Source: Bacteroidetes bacterium GWC2_46_850
GTDB taxonomy: Bacteria; Bacteroidota; Bacteroidia; Bacteroidales; Dysgonomonadaceae
Length of the DNA: 64,000 nt
Direction: 5' to 3'
Assembly: GCA_001768325.1 (NCBI GenBank)
Contig: MENQ01000016.1
Span: forward strand, 1-64,000
Shown here: in pieces, positions 6,859-16,336 of the stretch
Layout: every line of letters begins with the position of its first letter
How positions within the stretch are numbered: the stretch's first letter is position 1
Notes under the pieces: generated by a model
Databases searched by the model: none
What the model saw: only the letters and a program-made list of their open reading frames with translations
Told to the model about the DNA's origin: nothing
Made by a program: the position numbers and the translations under genes

Positions 6859-9171
6859 ATGAAGACGCGACAAATTCTCTTTTCAATTCTATTATGTGGC
6901 ATGATCATGCCGCTTACTGCACAGATTAAAGGCACGGTCACCGACACCGACAGCAATCCGATTGAATTTGCCAATGTGGCAATCTACTCCCTACCCGACT
7001 CTGCATTGATTGCCGGGACAACCACCGATGAACAGGGCGCATTTTTGTTGACCACTGATAACAGTGCCAACAAACTTCTGAGAGTTTCTTTTATCGGATA
7101 CGAAACGCAAACCCTGTCGGCACAGCCGGAACAGAAGATCACGATGCAATCGGATACAACCATGCTCAGTGAACTGGTGGTAAACGGTAATTTACCGCAG
7201 ATAAGGCTGCGCGACGATGCGGTGGTAGCTACAGTCGAAAATACAGTCCTAAGCAAAGCGGGCACAGCCAACGACCTGTTGAAACGGTTGCCGGCAATTA
7301 CCGGTGACAATGGCGACTTTTCCATCTTTGGAAAAGGAAAAGCCAAAATTTATATCAACAACCGGGAGATGCGCGACCCATCCGAACTGGATATGATTGC
7401 CTCATCCGATATCCGGGAGGTAGAGATCGTGCACAATCCGGGAGCCGGATACGATGCATCGGTGAAGGCTATCATCCGCATACATACCAAACGAAAAGTG
7501 GGTGATGGATTTAGCTTCGACATCCGATCAACTTACCTGCAAACAAACAACGTAGATCTCAGACAACAGCTGAACCTGAACTACAGATATCGGGGATGGG
7601 ATCTTTTTGCCTCTGTGAAATATGAACGATATGCCTACATCCAGGATAGTAAGATGACACAGACCGCTTTTGTGGATACGCTCTGGACACAGGAGAACGA
7701 ACTTTACGTGGATGGCACCAGTAATCCATTGACAACTACAGCCGGCCTCAACTACGAAATAAATCCCAAACATTATCTTGGTGCACGATACAGGATGACT
7801 ACCTACCCCGGTAAAAACATAGAAAAAATAACCACAACGAGTGATGTTTTTGCCAACAACAACTACTTCGACAGCTGGGAGAGTGCGAGTATGGAGCATA
7901 ATAATTACGATCCACGACATCGGCTGAACCTCTATTACAATGGCAGTTTCGGCGAACTGAAGATTGATTTCAACAGCGACTTCTACAAGGGGAGTCAATT
8001 TTCGGAAACAAATGTTACGGAGACGAGTAAAGAATATGACGATAGAAATATCCAATCGACAAATTACATTGAGAACCAACTCTTCGCTACCCGACTTATT
8101 TTGTCATACCCCCTGATGGGTGGCCAGTTAACGGCAGGGAATGAATTTACCCGTACACAAAGGATAGATGATTACAAAACCGACATGGATATGATTCCAT
8201 CAACCAATACCTCCATTCACGACCACAACAACAGCTTCTTTGCTGAATATGCAAGAGCAACGCCAATTGGGAAATTTACAGCAGGAATTCGGTATGAAAA
8301 TGTTTATTTCGATTATTTTAACGACAATGAAAAGATTGAAGAGCAAAGCAGGAAATACGATCGTTGGTTTCCCAATTTCTCTTACTCCAATTCATTTGGA
8401 AATATGCAATTACAATTGAGCTACAATGTGAAGACCGTCCGCCCTTCATACTGGCAACTGGGAAGCAACACACTCTACGGAAACAGATTTACGTTGCAAA
8501 CCGGTAATCCATTCCTCAGACCATCCATCATTCACGATGCATCACTCTCCGGATCCTGGAAATTTATGCAGCTAATGGTCAGCTACAAACAGGAGAAAGA
8601 TATGATCATCCAGTGGGCAGAACAGCTTGAAGACAATCCTGCGGTCACATTGCTTTCAACAAAAAATATCGATAATATCCCCAGTCTTTCTCTTTTCCTG
8701 TCGGCATCACCCAAATTTGGCATATGGTCACCCCAGGCAAGTGTGGGTTTTATAAAGCAATGGCTGAAAATCACCAGCAACAACAGAGAAATTACGATGA
8801 ACAACCTCATGCCAATCGCTTCACTCAATAACTCTTTCTCATTGCCGAATGATTTTCTGGTAACGTTCGATGCAAACTTTCAGGGGAAAGGATCGACTCA
8901 AAATGTTGAAATAGTAAACAACAAGTTTGTCCTAAACCTGGGTGTGACCAAATCATTCCTCAATGATCGGCTATCGGTATCACTGAAAGGACATGACTTG
9001 CTGCACGGAAACAAAAACGACATCCAGCTTTATAACAATAAGCTGTTCCTCTCTCAGTTCTCCAAATGGGATACCCGTGAACTGGAAATAACAGTGAGGT
9101 ACAAATTTAACACCAACGGAAGCCGATATAAGGGTACCGGTGCCGGTGAGAGCGAATTCAACCGACTGTAA
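6859..9171 (+). CDS. Outer-membrane beta-barrel protein, TonB-receptor-like (OMP_b-brl_3)
   Basis: 770-residue exported protein. A signal peptide (KTRQILFSILLCGMIMPLTAQ) is followed by a carboxypeptidase-regulatory-like beta-sandwich (residues about 20-95, GTVTDTDSNPIEFANVAIY), a short plug-like domain (about 110-210, including LLKRLPAITGD and IYINNREM) and a large 14- to 16-strand-type barrel ending in an aromatic-rich strand. This arrangement is the Bacteroidota family of TonB-dependent-receptor relatives that lack a SusD partner and are often linked to metal or peptide uptake; the ligand is unknown. ATG 6859 is chosen because the signal peptide begins there; the longer frame from 6790 has an unlikely leader. 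A terminator-like hairpin follows. Confidence 0.82.
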   Translation: MKTRQILFSILLCGMIMPLTAQIKGTVTDTDSNPIEFANVAIYSLPDSALIAGTTTDEQGAFLLTTDNSANKLLRVSFIGYETQTLSAQPEQKITMQSDTTMLSELVVNGNLPQIRLRDDAVVATVENTVLSKAGTANDLLKRLPAITGDNGDFSIFGKGKAKIYINNREMRDPSELDMIASSDIREVEIVHNPGAGYDASVKAIIRIHTKRKVGDGFSFDIRSTYLQTNNVDLRQQLNLNYRYRGWDLFASVKYERYAYIQDSKMTQTAFVDTLWTQENELYVDGTSNPLTTTAGLNYEINPKHYLGARYRMTTYPGKNIEKITTTSDVFANNNYFDSWESASMEHNNYDPRHRLNLYYNGSFGELKIDFNSDFYKGSQFSETNVTETSKEYDDRNIQSTNYIENQLFATRLILSYPLMGGQLTAGNEFTRTQRIDDYKTDMDMIPSTNTSIHDHNNSFFAEYARATPIGKFTAGIRYENVYFDYFNDNEKIEEQSRKYDRWFPNFSYSNSFGNMQLQLSYNVKTVRPSYWQLGSNTLYGNRFTLQTGNPFLRPSIIHDASLSGSWKFMQLMVSYKQEKDMIIQWAEQLEDNPAVTLLSTKNIDNIPSLSLFLSASPKFGIWSPQASVGFIKQWLKITSNNREITMNNLMPIASLNNSFSLPNDFLVTFDANFQGKGSTQNVEIVNNKFVLNLGVTKSFLNDRLSVSLKGHDLLHGNKNDIQLYNNKLFLSQFSKWDTRELEITVRYKFNTNGSRYKGTGAGESEFNRL

Positions 9172-9198
9172 AAGACAAGATTAATGAAATAAAAAAAA

Positions 9199-9239
9199 CC
9201 GCTTTCGGCAGGATCTGATGAAGATCGCACCGAAAGCGG
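9199..9239 (-). terminator. Rho-independent terminator of mutB
   Basis: CCGCTTTCGG at 9199-9208 pairs perfectly with 9230-9239. On the minus strand the hairpin is followed by eight T residues, fitting a terminator of the mutA-mutB unit. It may also serve the plus-strand gene ending at 9171. Confidence 0.8.
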
Positions 9240-9269
9240 AATATGTGAATAGTTTACCGGAAGCGTTTA

Positions 9270-11417
9270 TTACTCCTCCATCAACACATGCATAATGTCG
9301 CAGGCCGATTTGGTGACGGAGCTTCCCGGTCCAAAGATGGCTGCCACACCGGCACGATAAAGAAAATCATAGTCCTGTGCCGGAATCACACCGCCGGCAA
9401 TCACCACGATGTCGGGACGTCCCAGTTGTTTCAGTTCTTCGATTACCTGGGGTACCAGGGTCTTGTGACCTGCTGCCAGGGAGGAGATGCCTAACACGTG
9501 CACATCGTTCTCCACTGCCTGACGGGCAGCCTCGGCCGGTGTCTGAAACAAAGGTCCCATGTCTACGTCGAAACCACAGTCGGCATAGCCAGTGGCGACC
9601 ACCTTCGCGCCGCGGTCATGTCCATCCTGGCCCATCTTGGCGACCATGATCCTGGGTCTGCGCCCTTCTTTCCGGGCAAACTGATCGGTGAGTGCACGCG
9701 CTTCCTCGAGCGTTGCATCTGCTTTTGATTCTGATGAATACACGCCTGATATTGTTCTGATTATTGCATTATATCTTCCCACCACTTTCTCGCATGCATC
9801 GGAGATCTCTCCCAGCGTAGCACGTACCCTGGCAGCTTCAACCGACAACTCCAACAGGTTTCCCTGTTTGGTCTCCACACATCGGGTGATGGCAGCGAGT
9901 GCCTTTTGTACTGCTTCGTTGTCACGACCGGCGCGCAGCTGCCCTAACCGTGCTACCTGCTGCTTGCGCACTTCGGTATTGTCGATATCGAGGATGTCGA
10001 TGGGATCTTCCTGCTCCAGTCTGTAACGGTTTACGCCGATGATGGCCTGATTTCCGGAGTCGATGCGCGCCTGTGTGCGTGCTGCAGCCTCCTCGATGCG
10101 CATCTTGGGAATGCCGGTCTCGATAGCCTTTGCCATGCCCCCCAGCTTTTCAATCTCTTCAATCAGCGTCCATGCCTTGTCTACAAGCTCCTGGGTGAGT
10201 GATTCCACATAGTAGGAACCGGCCCACGGATCCACCTGCCGGGTGATCTGGGTCTCTTCCTGGATATAGATCTGGGTATTACGGGCAATGCGGGCCGAGA
10301 AATCGGTCGGCAGGGCAATAGCCTCATCCAATGCGTTGGTGTGCAGCGACTGGGTATGTCCCAGTGCAGCGGCCATTGCCTCCACACAGGTACGTCCTAC
10401 GTTGTTGAACGGGTCCTGCTCGGTGAGCGACCATCCCGAGGTCTGTGAGTGGGTACGCAGCGCCATCGACTTCGGGTTTTTCGCACCGAAGCTCTTCACG
10501 ATCTTTGCCCACAGCAGGCGTGCTGCACGCATCTTGGCGATCTCCATGAAGTGGTTCATACCGATGGCCCAGAAGAAGGAGAGACGGGGCGCAAAGGCAT
10601 CCACGTCGATACCGGCATTGATACCGGCACGCAGGTATTCAATGCCGTCGGCCAGCGTGTAGGCCAGTTCAATGTCGGCTGTAGCACCTGCCTCCTGCAT
10701 ATGATATCCGGAGATGGAGATCGAATTAAACTTGGGCATCTTCTGTGAGGTAAACTCGAAGATGTCGGCAATAATCTTCATGGAGAACTCGGGTGGATAG
10801 ATATAGGTGTTGCGCACCATAAACTCCTTGAGGATGTCGTTCTGGATTGTGCCGGCCATCTCTTCCAGTTTGGCTCCCTGCTCCTGTGCGGCCACGATAT
10901 AAAATGCCAGCACCGGCAACACGGCTCCGTTCATGGTCATGGAGACCGACATCTTGTTCAACGGAATGCCATCGAACAACACCTTCATGTCTTCCACCGA
11001 GCAGATGGAGACACCCGCTTTTCCCACGTCGCCAACCACACGTTCGTTATCGGCATCGTAGCCGCGGTGCGTGGGAAGGTCGAAAGCCACAGAGAGGCCC
11101 TTCTGTCCCGACGCCAGGTTGCGGCGGTAGAAGGCGTTGGATTCTTCAGCAGTGGAGAATCCGGCATACTGACGGATGGTCCAGGGGCGCATTACGTACA
11201 TGGTTGAATAGGGTCCGCGCAGATAGGGAGCAATCCCTGCTGCATAGTTCAGATGCTCCATGCCTTCGAGATCCTCTTTGGTGTAAACCGGTTTCACCGG
11301 TATCTGTTCCGGCGTGAGCCATTCGGCTTTGATCTCATTCTTTGAGGCCCACGCTGCCGCGTTGACGGCCTCGAAACCATCCGATTGAATATTTATTTCC
11401 TTAAAATCAGGTTTCAT
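9270..11417 (-). CDS. mutB: Methylmalonyl-CoA mutase large subunit
   Basis: 715-residue catalytic subunit that interconverts succinyl-CoA and (R)-methylmalonyl-CoA with adenosylcobalamin, a step of propionate formation in Bacteroidales. The N-terminal TIM barrel includes [27 protein letters not shown] (read in blocks), the CoA and substrate-binding region, and PLSFSG-like [11 protein letters not shown]. The C-terminal cobalamin-binding domain begins at about residue 590 and has the DxHxxG motif Asp598-Gly-His600-Asp-Arg-Gly603, whose histidine is the lower axial cobalt ligand, plus a GG near residue 675. Length is normal. It is the second gene of a mutA-mutB pair, 53 bases after mutA, ending in a strong terminator. 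Confidence 0.96.
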   Translation of the reverse strand: MKPDFKEINIQSDGFEAVNAAAWASKNEIKAEWLTPEQIPVKPVYTKEDLEGMEHLNYAAGIAPYLRGPYSTMYVMRPWTIRQYAGFSTAEESNAFYRRNLASGQKGLSVAFDLPTHRGYDADNERVVGDVGKAGVSICSVEDMKVLFDGIPLNKMSVSMTMNGAVLPVLAFYIVAAQEQGAKLEEMAGTIQNDILKEFMVRNTYIYPPEFSMKIIADIFEFTSQKMPKFNSISISGYHMQEAGATADIELAYTLADGIEYLRAGINAGIDVDAFAPRLSFFWAIGMNHFMEIAKMRAARLLWAKIVKSFGAKNPKSMALRTHSQTSGWSLTEQDPFNNVGRTCVEAMAAALGHTQSLHTNALDEAIALPTDFSARIARNTQIYIQEETQITRQVDPWAGSYYVESLTQELVDKAWTLIEEIEKLGGMAKAIETGIPKMRIEEAAARTQARIDSGNQAIIGVNRYRLEQEDPIDILDIDNTEVRKQQVARLGQLRAGRDNEAVQKALAAITRCVETKQGNLLELSVEAARVRATLGEISDACEKVVGRYNAIIRTISGVYSSESKADATLEEARALTDQFARKEGRRPRIMVAKMGQDGHDRGAKVVATGYADCGFDVDMGPLFQTPAEAARQAVENDVHVLGISSLAAGHKTLVPQVIEELKQLGRPDIVVIAGGVIPAQDYDFLYRAGVAAIFGPGSSVTKSACDIMHVLMEE

Positions 11418-11470
11418 ATTTTTGTCAGTTATCAGCTTTTTGTTTTCTAATATCGTCTTGTATCTTGAAT

Positions 11471-13366
11471 CTACAAGAGCTTCTCATTAAACATCTGCAG
11501 CGTTTCCAGCACGTTGCTGCGCACGTGGATGAAATGTTCAATGCCAACAGCCTTCAGTTCATCCATGCAGGCGGGGGCGCCGGCTACCACAAAGAGTTCC
11601 TTTCCACCCTTGAGCAGATTGAATGCTTCCGGAGCATAGGTGACATACTCGTCGTCGCTGGAACAAAGTACCACCACGTCGGCGTCTTTTTCACGAGCTG
11701 CCTGCACACCTTCTTCCACGGTATTGAACCCGAGATTGTCGATCAGTTCATAACCTGCCGAAGCAAAGAAGTTGCTCGAGAACTGGGAACGCGCCAGACG
11801 CATGGCCAGGTTGCCGATGGTAAGCATAAACACTTTGGGCGTTTTTCCGTTTTGCTCGGTGGCCAGTCGCAGTCCATTGAAAGCATCGGCCAGACGTTTC
11901 GTATTAAGTTTCTTCAGGGGCGTGGCGACATCGCTACTGCCACAGCCGCAGCCTTGTGACTCCTTGCCTTCGATTTTTCCGGCCATGGCCTCCCGGAAGT
12001 TGGGGTACTGGTTGGTGCCGAGCAGAATCTCTCTGCGGTTTGCGACTGCATTGAAGCGGGCATCGGACGAAGCATTGATGGCGTCCTGCACGCTACCGGC
12101 TTTCAATGCATTGTAGAAACCAGTCTCCTCCGTTTCGAGGAAGAGTTTCCATGCCTGTTGTGCCAGGGAATCAGTCAGTGTCTCAATATAATAAGAGCCT
12201 GCTGAGGGATCGGTAATTTTATCAAAATGGGCTTCCTCCTTCAGCAACAGCTGTTGGTTTGCTGCAATACGTTCGGCGAAGGCTGTGGGTGTTTCAAACG
12301 CTTCGTCGAAGGGACGCACCGTCAGTGAGTCTACCGCACCAATGGTGGCCGACATCGCTTCGGTTTGTGTGCGCAGCAGATTCACATAGGGATCATACAG
12401 CGATTGGTTGAATTGGGAAGTGGTGGCATGGATATTCATCTTTGCAGCACAACGACAGGTGCCATCGGCAGCTTTGTTGTCACATTCGTTCGGACAAGGG
12501 GGTTTGTAGGCGTTCACGATCTCGGCCCATAACCAGCGTGCAGCCCTGAACTTGGCAATCTCCATGAAATAATTGGATCCCACACCAAACTCAAACTTGA
12601 TCTTTTTTGCAACCATGGAGGGTGGCAGCCCGTACTTGATCAACTCCGACAATACCTGATTGCCGTATGCCAGGCTGTAACCCAGCTCCTGAAAGCTATA
12701 TGCACCAGCATCGTTCATCCGGTTGCCAGTCACTGAGATGGCACGGTAGCGTGGCAGGGGAGCCGTAATCTGAACAATCTCCACGGCCTTTTCTATCCAG
12801 CCGGGTTCATCGATCCCCTTTTTCAGGATCTTGCGGAAAGGATCAAACTCAATAGAACCGAAACATTCCATCACGTTCAGGTTACGGCCTGCGATGTAAC
12901 CCACTACCAATTGGGCCAGATCAACAGTACGCGAGATGCAGGTACGGAAGTTCAGTTCCACCTTGTCGGGTGCGATTCCCTGAAGAAGGATTTCCATGTT
13001 TTCGGCCGAAAGTGCATTCTTCGGCAATTGAAATCCCAGGGAGGTTATACCTCTTTCCAAAAGTGCCAGCGCCTTTTTGTTGGCTTCGGCAAAATCCTGC
13101 ACGTCGATTTCCTGACGCACATACCAACCATTTTCCTTTTTTGTGCCACGAATGTAGGGAAACTGTCCCGGCAGGTTCTCCAACGCGGGGAAACCCTCCA
13201 CATCTTCTGCACGATAAAAAGGATTTACCTGAAACCCTTCATTTGTTTTCCATACCAGTCTTTTTTGAAAATCAGCCCCTTTCAGGTCTTTGGTAACAAC
13301 TTCCATCCACTCTCCGGTGGCAACGGGAGGAAAATCAGTGAAAAGTTTTTCTCTCTGTTTACTCAT
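11471..13366 (-). CDS. mutA: Methylmalonyl-CoA mutase small subunit
   Basis: 631-residue partner of MutB. It has the same barrel plus cobalamin-domain fold but lacks the DxHxxG motif, so it is the non-catalytic beta subunit. Family blocks include [41 protein letters not shown] and [11 protein letters not shown]. Two Cys-rich stretches stand out: residues about 291-306 (CPNEC...TCRC), inserted after EIVNAYKP, and GCGCGSS between barrel and C-terminal domain. The open frame extends to 13462, but ATG at 13366 ([14 protein letters not shown]) fits the family. A TACTTTTG box at 13449-13456 upstream fits the Bacteroidetes -7 element. Transcribed with mutB. Confidence 0.93.
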   Translation of the reverse strand: MSKQREKLFTDFPPVATGEWMEVVTKDLKGADFQKRLVWKTNEGFQVNPFYRAEDVEGFPALENLPGQFPYIRGTKKENGWYVRQEIDVQDFAEANKKALALLERGITSLGFQLPKNALSAENMEILLQGIAPDKVELNFRTCISRTVDLAQLVVGYIAGRNLNVMECFGSIEFDPFRKILKKGIDEPGWIEKAVEIVQITAPLPRYRAISVTGNRMNDAGAYSFQELGYSLAYGNQVLSELIKYGLPPSMVAKKIKFEFGVGSNYFMEIAKFRAARWLWAEIVNAYKPPCPNECDNKAADGTCRCAAKMNIHATTSQFNQSLYDPYVNLLRTQTEAMSATIGAVDSLTVRPFDEAFETPTAFAERIAANQQLLLKEEAHFDKITDPSAGSYYIETLTDSLAQQAWKLFLETEETGFYNALKAGSVQDAINASSDARFNAVANRREILLGTNQYPNFREAMAGKIEGKESQGCGCGSSDVATPLKKLNTKRLADAFNGLRLATEQNGKTPKVFMLTIGNLAMRLARSQFSSNFFASAGYELIDNLGFNTVEEGVQAAREKDADVVVLCSSDDEYVTYAPEAFNLLKGGKELFVVAGAPACMDELKAVGIEHFIHVRSNVLETLQMFNEKLL

Positions 13367-13448
13367 ATCAACTACTATTATTATTTTGATGTTTTTCTGT
13401 TTCGCCAGGCTTTTTACGAACTGCTTCACCGGTTCGGGAAAAAACAGA

Positions 13449-13456
13449 CAAAAGTA
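13449..13456 (-). promoter_or_regulatory. Promoter -7 box of mutA-mutB (putative)
   Basis: Read on the minus strand the sequence is TACTTTTG, a full match to the Bacteroidetes -7 consensus TAnnTTTG. Initiation a few bases downstream would give a leader of about 75 bases before the mutA ATG. The -33 TTTG is not clear, so the call is tentative. Confidence 0.45.
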
Positions 13457-13519
13457 GGACAATTTGCGCGTTAAAAAAAGTATTCCACACCTATTTACGC
13501 TTCACTCGCAGCAATTTGT

Positions 13520-14275
13520 CTAAGGTGCCTTTTTCAAATCGATAAGCAGCTCTCCTATTTTTTCAATGACAGCCTGTACGTATCGCGCTCCTTTATCGGC
13601 GGTCGACTTTTTGGGGTTGCCAATACCGGTGTCCGAGGATATCTCGTCCCAATTGCGCGGCATCCAGCCTATTTTTTTGTCTACTGCCTTTATCTGCGAC
13701 GATGAAACGAAACCATCGCCCGCACGCTCCATTGCGACCAGTTCGGGATGATAATGAAGCATCACGGACGTTTCCTGTTCGCCGGCATGTTCATCGGGTT
13801 TCTCCTCAAAATAGTCGTTCGTGGGGACTATCGCCCACCAGTCGGCCACCACAATGCGGAAATCGGGAAAAGTCATCGCCAGATCACGGATATAGGGTTT
13901 GAAAGTGTTTCCGCCATGTCCGTTGATGATGACCAGCTTCCGGAAACCCTGTTCCTGGAGTGAAGTAACAATGTCGCTGAGAATTGCTTTCTGCGTTTCA
14001 CTTCGGGTATGCACACAGAAAGGCTTGTTCCACTGGCCAGCATTCTGCGAGCCAAACCAGACCGGCGGCAACACCATGCAGGTAACACCCTGATCGTAAA
14101 CCTGATCGGCACAGTCGCAGGCAATCTCGTAGGACAGGATGCAGTCGGTCAGATAGGGAAGATGATGGTTGTGCGGTTCAAAGGCCCCCCAGGGAAGAAG
14201 GGCCAGATCATATGCATGCTCCGCCACCTCACCATAATTGGTAAGCGGGCCACGAAGAAAACTATTTTTTGACAT
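13520..14275 (-). CDS. Creatininase-family amidohydrolase
   Basis: 251-residue member of the creatininase/ArfB/MftE superfamily, metal-dependent amidohydrolases acting on small cyclic or formylated amides. Likely metal ligands are visible: the acidic/His block EPHNHHLPYLTD, the INGHGGNTF loop typical of the family, and Glu in HAGEQETSVML. Those three blocks match the canonical E-x-H-x(6)-D, NGHGGN and H-A-G-x-x-E-T-S pattern. The substrate cannot be predicted; relatives include creatininase, formamide hydrolases in riboflavin/F420 synthesis and mycofactocin peptidase. ATG 14275 (MSKNSFLRG) is preferred over an upstream frame extension to 14326 that would overlap the neighbouring gene. Confidence 0.85.
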   Translation of the reverse strand: MSKNSFLRGPLTNYGEVAEHAYDLALLPWGAFEPHNHHLPYLTDCILSYEIACDCADQVYDQGVTCMVLPPVWFGSQNAGQWNKPFCVHTRSETQKAILSDIVTSLQEQGFRKLVIINGHGGNTFKPYIRDLAMTFPDFRIVVADWWAIVPTNDYFEEKPDEHAGEQETSVMLHYHPELVAMERAGDGFVSSSQIKAVDKKIGWMPRNWDEISSDTGIGNPKKSTADKGARYVQAVIEKIGELLIDLKKAP

Positions 14276-14295
14276 ATATGTTGTGCTTGAAAATT

Positions 14296-15165
14296 TCACA
14301 TTGATATCAAACCTTTGCGGATACAATAGAAAGTGAGTCCCGATACAGTTTTGATACCGGTTTTGGTAATGATATTCTTGCGGTGTGTCAATACTGTATT
14401 GTGGCTGATATTCAGCTCGTCGGCAATCTCCTTGTTGAGATATCCCTTTACAATAAGGCGTAGTATTTCGGTTTCACGATTGGTGAGTTGATGATCAGAC
14501 TCCTCCTTTTGATGGTCGTGTTCGCTCGAAATGGTATCCTGCAGCTGCCGTATACCATAGGAGTCCAACTCATTGAGTTTTGGCTGTAACACCTTATTTC
14601 GCAATCGGTTGTGAGCCGAAAGATCTTTCTCGAAGGCGTGCAACGAATAGATCACGGCATAACTCAGGTTCTGGTTGTGTTCCACCGAGAGGTGCTTGAT
14701 GAGAATGTTCTTCAGATCGTGTAGCAGGTCATCGGGAAAATCATCGCTGTACTCTGCATTTTTCTGCAGATAGTTGGTCATCCGCTCCTTAAACTTTAAA
14801 AACAACATGCGGAGCATGCCCAGTTCTTTGTTTTCATTATCGGCCGTAGCAATCAGGGCATTGAGGTGGACCTCGATATTGGGTACCAGTGCGTGTAGAT
14901 AATTCTCCACAGTATGACGAAAGTAGTCGGCTATGGGTTCCGCATCGAACAAGGTGAGCGACGACTCCGGCAGGTAAGTATCGTCGAGATATACATTGAG
15001 TACCGTGAGAATAAGATCGGGATTGAGATGATGCTCCAGACAGATTTCCTGTACGGTCCTTTCCCCTACTCCAATTCTGATACCGAAGCGGTTCAGTACG
15101 GGAATCAGCTCGTTGTGCCTGGCAAGCACATCAGCCATCACACTATGGAGATTGAGTAAAGGCAA
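14296..15165 (-). CDS. LuxR-type regulator with ScdA_N and hemerythrin-like N-terminus
   Basis: 289 residues. Residues 1-60 (MADVLARHNELIPVLNRFGIRIGVGERTVQEIC in blocks) resemble the ScdA_N domain found at the start of RIC/YtfE di-iron repair proteins; residues about 75-190 are helical with scattered His and Glu (for example His84, His91, His100, His158, His163), suggesting a hemerythrin-like bundle; residues 227-289 are a LuxR/GerE helix-turn-helix (LTNRETEILRLIVKGYLNKEIA, then LNISHNTVLTHRKNI). The start appears to be TTG at 15165, immediately after the TAA of the upstream gene, because the residues before the first ATG (15138) fit the family. This tight coupling with the YgbA-type gene suggests a sensor of nitric oxide, oxygen or redox state. 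Confidence 0.75.
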   Translation of the reverse strand: MPLLNLHSVMADVLARHNELIPVLNRFGIRIGVGERTVQEICLEHHLNPDLILTVLNVYLDDTYLPESSLTLFDAEPIADYFRHTVENYLHALVPNIEVHLNALIATADNENKELGMLRMLFLKFKERMTNYLQKNAEYSDDFPDDLLHDLKNILIKHLSVEHNQNLSYAVIYSLHAFEKDLSAHNRLRNKVLQPKLNELDSYGIRQLQDTISSEHDHQKEESDHQLTNRETEILRLIVKGYLNKEIADELNISHNTVLTHRKNIITKTGIKTVSGLTFYCIRKGLISM

Positions 15166-15510
15166 TTATTCTGTTTTTTTGGATGATTTTGATTTTGCCG
15201 CAAAGTGACGGTTTCGTTGTCGTTCTTTGTGAAAATGTTTCACAGCATCAATGGGATGCAGGAACAACATACGGGGTCCCGCTGTACGCATAACCTCTTT
15301 TATTTTCAATCGCATACCAGACTTGTAACAGTGAATGGGACAGGAGGCGCAGGTAGGCTTTTCTTCTCCGAACGGACAACGCTCGAGACGCTGGTGAGCG
15401 TATGTCAACAGTGCATTGCATTCATTGCATAACTGTGCTTTTGATCCGTGTGCCGACCGGCAGTAGATGGAGACCATCCTGGTGACAATTTTTTTCTCTT
15501 CTGCGTTCAT
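15166..15510 (-). CDS. Nitrous oxide-stimulated promoter family protein (YgbA_NO)
   Basis: 114-residue Cys-rich protein of the YgbA family. Conserved Cys at 17, 28, 31, 45, 54, 57 and 61 (IYCRSAHG, LCNEC, RCPFGEEKPTCASCPIHCY) suggest metal or Fe-S binding; MRTAGPRMLFLHPIDAVKHF is a second family block. In enterobacteria ygbA is induced by nitric oxide under NsrR control and needed for growth under nitrosative stress. Here it is the first gene of a two-gene unit with a ScdA_N/LuxR-type regulator, which supports a shared nitrosative or redox-stress role. The basic C-terminal tail is unremarkable. Confidence 0.85.
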   Translation of the reverse strand: MNAEEKKIVTRMVSIYCRSAHGSKAQLCNECNALLTYAHQRLERCPFGEEKPTCASCPIHCYKSGMRLKIKEVMRTAGPRMLFLHPIDAVKHFHKERQRNRHFAAKSKSSKKTE

Positions 15511-15609
15511 TCGCTCTGCTTCTATCGGATCGTAAAATTAGCGATTTTCTTTATCACGGCCAAATCTGATACCCTGTTTCTTAGGGTTCCCTCGCGACAA
15601 CAAATCATG

Positions 15610-16287
15610 TTAATCTTCCTGAAGACGTACGTTCCGCATCTGACTCAGAATACGGGCCTGTCGTCTCTGCATGTAGGCCGACGGATTTTTAGAACTGTAA
15701 ACCCGTGGATTGGGCAGGGTGGCGGCAATCAAGGCCGACTGCGATGCCGACAGCTTTTGGGCACTGCTATTAAAGTGAAGGCGTGCCACAGCCTCCGCGC
15801 CGTAGACACCTTTTCCGGTCTCCATGCTGTTGAGATAAACCTCCAGGATCCGCTCTTTGGGCCACATCAACTCGATGAGCAGGGTAAAATAGGCTTCCAG
15901 ACCTTTCCTGAACCAGGAGGAGCGGGGCCATAAAAAAAGATTCTTGGCTGTCTGTTGGGAGATGGTGCTTGCTCCGCGGGCCTTCCGGCGGGTTTTGTTC
16001 TCTTTCAGTGCCTTCTCAATTTCCACACGGTCGAACCCATTGTGGAGATAGAAACGCTGATCTTCCGACGCGATTACGGCACGTTTCAGATGATCAGAGA
16101 TGTGATCGTAGGGTACCCATTTGTGGTGAAGACGGAGCGGCTCACCCTGAACAAGTGACTGTACCGTGCGGATGCCCATGAGTGGTGTAAAATAAACCGG
16201 TACAAACCTGAATAGCAATACTCCTCCAATGGAGAGAATAAAAAACCACAAGATCAGCTTCGCTAAAAAACGCACCAATTTTCTCAT
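15610..16287 (-). CDS. mtgA: Monofunctional peptidoglycan glycosyltransferase (GT51)
   Basis: 225-residue inner-membrane enzyme that polymerises lipid II into glycan strands. One N-terminal membrane helix (residues about 8-30) precedes the GT51 domain. Family motifs are clear: Glu75 in [16 protein letters not shown] is the catalytic base, followed by [28 protein letters not shown] and [13 protein letters not shown]. There is no transpeptidase domain and the length matches MtgA. It lies last in a minus-strand run SDR-trmO-HExxH protein-mtgA, 49 bases after the HExxH gene. Confidence 0.93.
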   Translation of the reverse strand: MRKLVRFLAKLILWFFILSIGGVLLFRFVPVYFTPLMGIRTVQSLVQGEPLRLHHKWVPYDHISDHLKRAVIASEDQRFYLHNGFDRVEIEKALKENKTRRKARGASTISQQTAKNLFLWPRSSWFRKGLEAYFTLLIELMWPKERILEVYLNSMETGKGVYGAEAVARLHFNSSAQKLSASQSALIAATLPNPRVYSSKNPSAYMQRRQARILSQMRNVRLQED

Positions 16288-16336
16288 ACACTCATCTGTT
16301 TGAATACAAGCCGCAAAGATAGAAAAAATAATGTAG

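Noticed and set aside
9288-11317. Several plus-strand open frames of 60-156 codons opposite mutB.
   Set aside because: They lie antisense to a strongly supported gene in GC-rich codons and show no family features.
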